The position numbers were made by a program, and so were the translations under genes. The notes under the pieces were generated by a model. That model saw only the letters and a program-made list of their open reading frames with translations, was not told the origin of the DNA and searched no databases. Of a DNA stretch of 64,000 bases, positions 56,270 to 64,000 are shown one piece after another. How positions within the stretch are numbered: the stretch's first letter is position 1; every line of letters starts with the position of its first letter. The DNA is taken from positions 10,038,459 through 10,102,458 of the forward strand of contig CM055095.1 of assembly GCA_029204225.1 (NCBI GenBank). Direction: 5' to 3'. Origin of the DNA: Diphasiastrum complanatum. Its lineage: Eukaryota > Streptophyta > Lycopodiopsida > Lycopodiales > Lycopodiaceae.

Positions 56270-57623
56270 GGAAAAAAGTGTTTTGTCTAATAGATAGTGG
56301 TACTACATCTGCAATCTCTTTAAGAATCGGTCGCTTCGGAGTTGTGGCTTAGCATATTTAGATTCTTCTAATAAGATGAAAGTTCATATTGCGAACAGAG
56401 TAATCATTCCTTGTAATATCATCACTCCTATGGTTAATTTGCAAATCAAGGATTATACCCTTAAAACAAGTTTCCATATAGTGGAGCTAGTTCCAATTGA
56501 TGTTATACTAGGAGTGGAATGGCCTAAAACTCCGGAAAATGTGACAATTAACTTTGATCAAGGACTGATGAGCTTTAGGCAAGGAAAACACGAATATGAA
56601 CTACACAGTGCTCAATCCGCACAACAACATTCAACTTGCAACTAAATTTTGTGGAGAAGGCTCAACGGCTGTCTAGATTGAATGCAAAAATATTTGTGCT
56701 AAAGATCAAAGAAGTCAAAGGACAAGTCAAAGAAGTCAAGACTAAAGCATTGTCCAAGATGAAAAAATATGTGAAAAATCCCAAGATCCGAAAGATCTTG
56801 GATAAATTTTTGGATGTGTTTCTTGAACAATTATGTAAAGGTGAACCTCCAACTAGATTCGTGGACCATCCCATTGAATTGGAACTAGCAATTTACCACC
56901 TTACAGACTATCAAGAGCTGAAAAAGAAGAAGTGCACAAACAAGTTTGGGAGTTAGTCTCACAAAAATTTATTGTTCAAAGTAAGTCACCTTTTGCCTCT
57001 CCTGTGTTACTCATTAAGAAGAAAGATGCATCGTTCAAGATGTGTATCAACTACTCAGCCCTTTACAAAGTTACCATAAAAAATAGATATCCTATTCCCA
57101 TGGTAGATAATTTGTTGGATGCTTTGAAAGGAGCCAATGTTTTTTCGAAAATAGATCTACGTTCAAATCAAGGTCAAAGAGGAGGATCATCATAAAACAA
57201 CTTTTCGAACTGACATGGAACATTATGAGTTCAAAGTTATGCCTTTTGGATTAACCAATGCTCCTGTCACTTTTCGAACTCTCATAAATTGGATCTTTGA
57301 ACCTAATCTTTATGTGTTTGTGTTGGTATTCTGTGACAACATCCTGATATATCGTAGAAACTTGGAAGAGCATGTGAAACATTTAAACACGGTCTTAAGT
57401 AGTCTTAAACATTTGGACACAGTCTTAAGTATTCTTTGAGAATACAAGGTGTTTGCAATTATCACCGAATGTGAATTTGCTCGAGATGAGGTGGAATAAT
57501 TGGGGCACATTGTGTCCAAGGAAGGAATCAAGGTGGATCAAAAGAAAATTGAGGCATTGGAAATCACCAATAGTGTCAGAGAATTGAGAGAATTTATGGG
57601 TTTAGCATCCTACTATAGAAGAA
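56270..57623 (+). pseudogene. Ty3/gypsy protease and reverse transcriptase, decayed
   Basis: The protease shows IDSGTTSAIS (about 56290-56320) after a stop. An open stretch at 56376-56645 has VELVPIDVILGVEWPKTPEN, the usual protease end. A basic linker follows. RT begins at about 56960 with [20 protein letters not shown] and [20 protein letters not shown], then SKIDLRS. A deletion and frame change remove part of the palm. MPFGLTNAP and an altered catalytic box ([11 protein letters not shown], with DN in place of DD) follow at 57240-57360. The end, VRELREFMGLASYYRR, is cut at 57624 by a copia LTR. RNase H and integrase are not seen. It is non-functional, with the second catalytic Asp replaced. 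Confidence 0.82.
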
Positions 57624-57885
57624 GTTAGAATAGCAATAATCAACGTGTAGTTCTTTTACAATTACTTTCTAAGTTTGACAGTAACACTTTTATCCAGTTC
57701 TAGAGTTATCACGCCAATTTTTTTACGACCCCGTAAGTAGGAGTTTTATGGATTGCACATAAGGCACTAAAAGTGATGCTAATATAGTGCACGAGGTGCT
57801 TTTGGATTGTGGTTTCAAAATATACTTCTTGTTGGTGTTTTGTTATGATTGATATTGATCCTGTGTATTGGCTTGATTCTCAACT
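57624..57885 (+). repeat. Copia 5' LTR with the same non-canonical ends (GTTAGAAT..ATTCTCAACT)
   Basis: 262 bp, start GTTAGAATAG directly after the gypsy RT reading YYRR, and end GATTCTCAACT directly abutting TGGTATCAGAG. The end pattern matches the LTRs at 50463 and 53112 although the body differs. No 3' LTR is visible before another element begins at 59429. Confidence 0.72.
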
Positions 57886-57897
57886 TGGTATCAGAGT
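57886..57897 (+). other. Retrotransposon primer-binding site (TGGTATCAGAGT variant)
   Basis: TGGTATCAGAGTCATGC with no spacer from the LTR. Confidence 0.75.
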
Positions 57898-59120
57898 CAT
57901 GCTTGGTGATTCAATTGATAGCAAGAAGTAGAAGCTGTTGAGTGGCTGCAATAAAGAGGGATTGTTGACAAATCATCATTGGTGCAACAGATCCTGCACT
58001 CAAGAAGAGAAGCATGCTCATAGGTGGAGGAAGTTGGTTTCGGTTTCGAGAAAACCAAAAGTTTGTTGAGGGAAGTTGGTGTTGTTTGCAGTTAATCGGC
58101 CACTGTTTTATGAACAAATTGGATAGTTGGAGAGCTAGTTGTGGGGAAACCTCAGCGGAGTTGGCAAGAGGCTGAAATTTTTTAGGGATCAAGAAAAATC
58201 CAAGGCAACAAGAGCTAAAAACCCCATACAAGGGTTGGAGCTGCAAAGTTGTGGATCTCTCTCCACAATTGGAATTTTTTGTTACTGTAAAGCCATACTT
58301 CAAAGCACCCTAGGGAAAAGAAGTGGTGGTTGAAATGTCATGGGCAGTCGTAGGCATTGTAGCAAGCAAGATCATATGCTAGCCATAGCTGGCTTTGTTT
58401 GTGAAGCTGAAGCCTATACACAAGGAGAGAAGAAAATAGCATGGAGAGGGCGCTAGATAGGTCGCGCACAACAAAAATCAATGGGCCATTAGTGTATACA
58501 ACCCCACAGCAGATGGAAGTGACCATTTCAGCTCATGAAATTACCTCTAGTTAGCTTTCACCTTTGCACAATCGAGGGTTCTAGAGTGTTTGATTCGTGC
58601 CTTTAGATCTACTTAGATTCATTTCAAGTTGCTTGTTAAAGGACTTGAAATGCAATTTACATTACAACTTCTTAAACAAAATTTCAATTTGAAATAAAAT
58701 TTGGGTCCCAGTTTTTTGAAGGGTGGGGTTTCTTTAATTTGAAGAAACAGTTCAAAAACTACAATTGCCCTTATTTTCTTGTCTTTAAGCCTATTTTGGC
58801 CAAACAAAAGGCTATAGCTCAAAATGAAGGGAACCCCGACTATACCTGCAAGTACAGTATGCTAAAATAGAGTGATTGTTGTGGAGAAAGCGATCGGTGC
58901 GTGCCAAAAGTGACTTTCCCCCTTCAGAGAGCATCAAGGTAGGAGTAACCTCTAAGAGGCATTCTTGGAACGAAAACCAATGTGGCTTCCGATTTGGTGG
59001 CAGAGTGGTAGGTGGCCTAGTAAGAAAAAAATTGCAAGTCTTTATTTTTGCAATTTGAAATCATCGTTGGCTCCAGCATACTCTTTTTAGCCTATATGCA
59101 AATTTTTAGGCAAATTGAAC
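57898..59120 (+). other. Untranslated leader of the second non-canonical copia element
   Basis: About 1.2 kb between the primer-binding site and the gag start with no coding signal. It is an unusually long leader for a copia element. Confidence 0.5.
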
Positions 59121-59428
59121 ATGGCCAACATTAATGAGGCTATTTTGGGCAAAGCAAATAAACTGGATGGGGCTTCCAATTATAACATTGGGAAGTTCAA
59201 AATGAAGAGCATTCTCATGGAGAAGGAGCTCTGGGACATTGTGTGAGGTGTTGAAGTACGGCCTTGTAAAAATTACAGCAAATAAGGATCCTAAAACACT
59301 TGAAATGATGAGGGAAACAATAGATTATGATTTCATAAGATTAGCACAAGTTGAACCATCAAAATCCATCAAAAATCTATGCTTGAACCTCACTAAATGG
59401 CCCAAATCCTTGAAGAAGGCTTCACACG
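59121..59428 (+). pseudogene. Copia gag N-terminus, truncated
   Basis: ATG 59121 begins MANINEAILGKANKLDGASN, then KFKMKSILMEKELWDIV, the typical copia gag start (ligand-like SNY..WK pattern). It is followed by a TGA and a second frame (LEMMRETIDYDFIRLAQVEP). The reading is cut at 59429 by the 3' LTR of the next element. It is non-functional. Confidence 0.65.
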
Positions 59429-59945
59429 TGTGAAAGTACGGCCCCCCACAGTCTGAGTACTGTACACCAGACCTACATTCAATCCTATAATCATTAGTAA
59501 TCACAAGTACTCAAACAATTATGAACATAGAGAGCAATTGCACCATTATGAGAGAAAAAACATGAAATTGCTTGATTGATTTTGGTGAGATATCATCACC
59601 TATATATACATGATCCATCACGGTTTTGGGCAGGTATGAGTAGCCCTAAACCTATCCCTATTTCTAATTTTGGTGGATCTTTCATCCCTACCAAGTTAGG
59701 GTTGGAATCTTGGAGATCCCTCAACAATGCAAAAATTACCAAAAATAGCTCCTATTTTTTCTCCTTTGTATCTAAGCATAATTTGGACTCATTCCAAAGG
59801 TTCTAACACTTAGGTCTACTTGAGAACATCCTTATGAATGGAATCCTATGCTATTTGGCACGTGTGACAAGCCACATCATGACCATCTAGCTATTTACAA
59901 GTCATATGACCAAAACTAGTCAAGCTAGAATTGTGAATTTTTAAC
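59429..59945 (-). repeat. Copia 3' LTR of the nearly intact minus-strand element
   Basis: A 517-bp stretch with TGTGAAAGTACGG at the left and TTTTTAACA at the right. The right end abuts a purine tract on the minus strand. A TATA-like CTATATATACATG lies at about 59600-59612. The other LTR lies beyond the window, so the left limit rests on the TG end and the break in the gag pseudogene. Confidence 0.75.
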
Positions 59946-59958
59946 ACTCCTCCTCACT
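59946..59958 (-). other. Polypurine tract
   Basis: The minus strand reads GTGAGGAGGAGTG just before the LTR start TGTTAAAAATTC. Confidence 0.75.
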
Positions 59959-59960
59959 AT

Positions 59961-62900
59961 CTAACTTGGTTCAATCATTGCTTTACTAATCACTCCAAGT
60001 GATGATCTGAACTTCATAAAAGGTGTCTTTTGAAGTGGTTTAGTAAGTAGATCAGCTACACATTCATTGCTTGGAACATGCTCCAAAGCAATCTCCTTGG
60101 CTTGCACCATTTCTCTCACAAAGTGATGGCATATCTCAATGTGCTTAGATCTTGCATGGAAGATTGGGTTAGATGCAAGGTGTTGGGATGATATATTGTC
60201 ATTGTAGATGATTGGTGCCTCCTCTGAATCCATGATCTTTAGTTCCACCAATAATCTCTTGATCCAAAGTACCTCCTTTGTAGTGGTTGTCAAAGCTTTG
60301 TACTCGGCCTCGGTTGAAGATAGAGATATAGTTTCTTGCTTTTTTGAAAGCCATGAAACCACACCTTCTCCTATGAAAGTTGAATAGGCACTTGTTGATT
60401 TCCTATCCCTCTTGTCCCCTGCAAAATCTGAATCACTAAATGCATGAAGGTTAATCACATCTCCTCTATATAGAATCCCAAAATCCAATGTACCCGAGAT
60501 GTATCTTAGAATCCTCTTAGCCTTTTTCCAATGGATATTCAATGGCTTTTGCATGGATTGGCTCAACCTAAATACACTAAAGCTAAGATCTGGTCTAGTT
60601 ATAGTGATCCACATTAAGGAACCTATAAGTTGCCTAAACAAAGTGATGTCCATGAAGGATCTTTCATCATCTTCATTTGGCACTTTTACATCTTGCTCCA
60701 TTGGTGTGTCAACACTTTTGCATACTTCCATCTTAAACTTCTTCAAAAGACTTTGAGCATAGTTTACTTGACTTATAAAGATAAAATCAGACCCTCTAAG
60801 TACTTCTATGCCTAAGATGAAGTGAAGACACCCTAGATCTACCATCTTGAACTCTAAGGATAGATCTATCTTGATTTTTTCAATACCATCAACACTATTT
60901 CCACTAATGATGATGTCATCTACATAAATGAGTAAAAGTACAATACCAACATCATCAAACTTAATGTAAAGAGTGGGATCATATTCACTTTGAACAAAAG
61001 AAAGTGAAATAAGATAGCAATGTAGTCTTGAATTCCAAGATCTCGAGGCTTGCTTCAAGCCATAGATGCTTCTTTGGAGATGGCATACTTTGTTCTCCAT
61101 TCCATGCTTGATGAACCCTTGTGGCTGCTCCATATAGATATCCTCTTCCAAAAAACCATTCAAGAAAGCATTAGAGACATCCATTTGACATAGAATCCAT
61201 CCAAAATGTGATGCAAGTGCAATGATTAGCCTTATTGTGACCATCTTGGCCACGGGTGCAAAAGTTTCCTCATAGTCTATCCCTCTCTCTTGAGCATAAC
61301 CTTTTGCAACTAATCTTGCTTTATGTTTGTTAACACTCCCATTTGCATTCAACTTAAGCTTGAAGACCCACTTGCATCCTATTACATTCCTTTGAGGTCT
61401 CTCAACAAGCAACCAAGTTTCATTCTCAATCAAGGCATCATACTCATCCAACATAGCTTTATACCATTCTTTGGAGTTCAATGCATCTTCAACATTAGAT
61501 GGTTCTTCAAAACTAGATAAAGCATAAGAAGTGGATGAGATACCCTCAACTTGCTGTCCTTTGCCTTGATATGTGAGCCCTTATGGCTCCACTTTTGCCC
61601 TTGAAGATCTCCTTGGTGTGATAGGTGGGTTTGGTGCTTGCTCCTCCATGAGCTCCTCCTCAAAACTAATATCTTGCTCCTCGGCCATCTTCTTCTTGAT
61701 TGTTGGAGCTCTTGAGCCTTCTTCAAGCATATGCATATGATGTTCATCAAAGATGACATCCCTTGAAACAACAAATTTGTTCAAGGATGGGAGATAGACT
61801 TTGTAGCCCTTGCTTGAGCTTGCATATCCAAGCATGATCCCTCTTGTGGAAGATGGATCCTCCTTGGTTCTTGTTTCCAATGGCACATGCACATAACATA
61901 TACACCCAAAAACTTTCAAGTGATTAAGATTGGGTTTCTTTCCATACAACATCTCATAAGGAGTTTTGCCTTCAATTGCTTTGCAAGACACCCTATTCAT
62001 CAAGTAGTTTGCACATACAAGAGACTCACCCCAAAAGGATTTGGGCAAACAAGCATCTAATCTTAAAGCCTTAGAACATTCACATAATGTTCTATTCCTT
62101 CTTTCAGCAACTCCATTTTGTTGAGGAGTGTAAGGACAAGAAGTCTCTTTCTTGATCCCTTCCTCCTCACAAAAGGCCTTGAACTCATTGGAGATGAATT
62201 CTCCACCATTGTCACTTCTAAGAATCTTGATGCTATGATTATGATGCTTTTCCACAAACAACTTGAACTTTACAAAAGTATCAAATACTTGAGACTTGAA
62301 GGAAAGTAAGAACACCCAACACTATCTTGAGTAGTCATCAATGAAGGTTAAAAACATGGATGAACCTCCATTAGATTTGGTGCTAGCAATGTGCACATCC
62401 GAGTGTATGAGTTCAAGAGGATGAGATGACTTTGTGATGGAGTTAGGAAACACCTTCTTATGTGCCTTGGATAAGGCACAAGCTTCACAAACTTTGTCTT
62501 CCTTCCCAATAGACCTTGGTAGGCCTAAAGCATACTCCTCCTTGATCATAGCCTCCATGGAACCCGAGTTGACATGTCCAAGTCTTTTGTGCCATAAAGT
62601 AAAGGTAGATATCTTGTTCTTCTCGGCCAACATGACAACATTAGTATCCACAAATGCATCCAACTTATAAAGTTTGCCAAGTCTAGTGCCCTTAGCCACT
62701 ATCTTACCCTTCTTCTTGATGAAACATTCATTTGAAGCAAAGTCAACATTGAAACCATTGTCTACCATTTGGCCAACACTTAGTAGATTCTTTGTTATTG
62801 TAGGAATGTACAAAACACCTTCTATGTTGATCTTTTTGGAAGATCCTAAGCAAAGGGGAATGCTACCAACTCCTTCAATCTTACAAGCTTCATCATTTGC

Positions 62901-63929
62901 TGTATAGATAGACTTTATAGGTCCATCATAAGATAAGAGAGAAGAGAAAAACTCCCTTTTACTAGTCATGTGTGAACTAGCACCCGAGTCAATCCACCAA
63001 GGATCTTCTCCTTTGAAGCTTGTTGAAGAAAATATGGACATCATGAGAGAGTCCTCATGTGAACTCTCCTCCTCCTCCTCTTTGCTCATGTTGGCTTGGC
63101 TTTGATCTTGCTTCCTCTTGAAGCATTCCGAGGCATAATGCCCCATCTTGCTACAATAGTAGCACTTCACCTTTGATTTGTCCTTCTTGACTTTGGTGGT
63201 TGATGGAGATGCCTTTAGGGGTCCTTCTTGATCCTCAAGCTTTGTAGACTTCTTGAACGTTGATCCTTTGCCTTTGGACTTGCCTTTGCCTTTGGTGAAG
63301 AGAGCTTGGTCATCTCCACCTTGGATGGAAAGCCTATCCATCCTCTCTTGCATTTGGCTCCTTCTTGATTCCTCGGCCATGAGTGTGCCTTGGAGTTCTT
63401 CAAGTATGGGTAGCTTACTCATAATTGCATATCCCTGAACCAAATTGTCATATTCAAAGCTTAGTCCATTCAATATGAGTTGAACAAGCTCTTCATCCTT
63501 GATAGGGTCACCTATAAAGGCTAGCTCTTTGTTCAATTCCTTTACTCTTAGGACAAAAGTATGTGCACTCTCTCCTTTCTTTTGATAGCTTCTATAGATT
63601 TGATTCTTCAAAGCTAACATTCTAGTTTGGTTCTTGGATTCATAGACCTTTTTCAAAGTCTCCCAAGCATCTTGAGCTGAAGTGCAATCTCCTACCTCTC
63701 TTAAGAGTTCATTTGCAACATTCATTTTTATGCAATGTAGTGCAACATTGCACCTCTTGATGTATTTGGCTTTTTCTTGAGGATGAATAGGTTCACCCTC
63801 CTTACCATTTACAATTTCCATCAGATCTTGCATGATCATGATAGATTCCATTCTAACTTTCCATATGGAATAGTTAGTTTTGTTGAGCCTTTCATTAGTA
63901 TCCAAAAGATATGCATTTATAGATGCCAT
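59961..63929 (-). pseudogene. Nearly intact Ty1/copia gag-pol polyprotein with two nonsense codons
   Basis: A single frame of 1323 codons on the minus strand from ATG 63929. Gag (residues 1-255) starts MASINAYLLDTNERLNKTNY. The CCHC knuckle is CYYCSKMGHYASEC at residues 256-269, protease WWIDSGASSHMTSKREFF is near residue 314, and integrase HHCC and core are DDYSR, SDNGGEFISNEF and PYTPQQNGVAERRNRT. Then come VFGCICYVHVP and VIFDEHHMHM, RT KWVFKLKLNANGSVNKHKAR with LIYVDDIIISGN, and RNase H DRKSTSAYSTFIGEG, SSTEAEYKALT and ADLLTKPLQ. The reading is broken only by TAG at 62322-62324 (after FIDDYSR) and TAA at 61581-61583 (between integrase and RT). It is otherwise colinear and full length for copia. 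It is the youngest-looking full polyprotein here. No expression evidence is available. Confidence 0.93.
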
Positions 63930-64000
63930 CTAGTCTCCTAATCAAGGACTTGACACAAATGAAGGTTACTTCTATTGATTTGATTGAAGGTCTACCTTAT
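63930..64000 (-). other. Leader of the minus-strand copia element, cut by the window edge
   Basis: 71 bases upstream of gag. The primer-binding site and 5' LTR would lie beyond 64000. Confidence 0.6.

Overview
This window looks like nuclear DNA of a land plant with a large, transposon-packed genome. I recognise one ordinary host gene. It encodes a plant-type SAP18 (Sin3-associated polypeptide p18) of 160 residues, in six exons spread over about 26.1 kb of the + strand (19890-46036). All five introns are phase 0 and GT-AG. Four of them are 3.0 to 14.7 kb long and filled with mobile elements. The intron size, the dense Ty1/copia and Ty3/gypsy content, and a LINE type with a YADD reverse transcriptase and a C-terminal zinc knuckle suggest a seed-free vascular plant or a gymnosperm-like genome. 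That taxonomic guess is weak.

Region 1 (1-12.5 kb) is a nest of LTR retrotransposons. Decayed copia fragments (203-1345 and 12331-12480, both -) flank a pile of gypsy chromovirus pieces. A + strand gypsy copy (3829-12330) has been entered at least three times. The first insert is an 1.88-kb LTR element with a partly inverted interior (3986-5866, target duplication CTTGA). The second is a solo LTR in the integrase (5965-6483). The third, in the gypsy 3' LTR, is a small non-autonomous LTR element with (GA)n-bearing LTRs (7954-12178, target duplication CTCTC), one of whose LTRs itself carries about 2.3 kb of foreign DNA.

Region 2 (13.5-18.5 kb) is a degenerate + strand copia element with a solo LTR in its RNase H domain (17551-18045, target duplication GTAAG). 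A 129-bp imperfect tandem repeat and a short promoter (TATA box plus telo-box) then lead into SAP18.

Region 3 (19.9-46.0 kb) is SAP18. Intron 2 (14.7 kb) holds a sense-strand LINE (about 20.86-25.9 kb), a large hAT-like element (about 25.93-33.89 kb) and a 242-bp MITE-like element (34220-34461). The hAT-like element has an antisense transposase containing two spliceable introns, a second convergent ORF of 143 aa, and two nested LTR insertions. Intron 3 holds a truncated antisense copia element with one LTR. Intron 4 holds an LTR with a 48-bp internal duplication and a fragment of LINE ORF1. I recognise nothing in intron 5.

Region 4 (46-64 kb), downstream of SAP18, is again retrotransposon territory. 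It contains a copia gag fragment (about 48535-49180, -) and a young, internally deleted copia element with near-identical, non-canonical LTRs, a 6-bp flanking duplication and an intact RT-RNase H ORF (50463-53385). Further along are a tRNA-derived SINE head (about 54913-54980, -), a gypsy PR-RT fragment (about 56270-57623), a second copia element with the same unusual LTR ends (from 57624), and an almost intact antisense copia gag-pol (59429-63929) with only two nonsense codons. It runs off the right edge.

No CRISPR array, rRNA or functional tRNA was seen.
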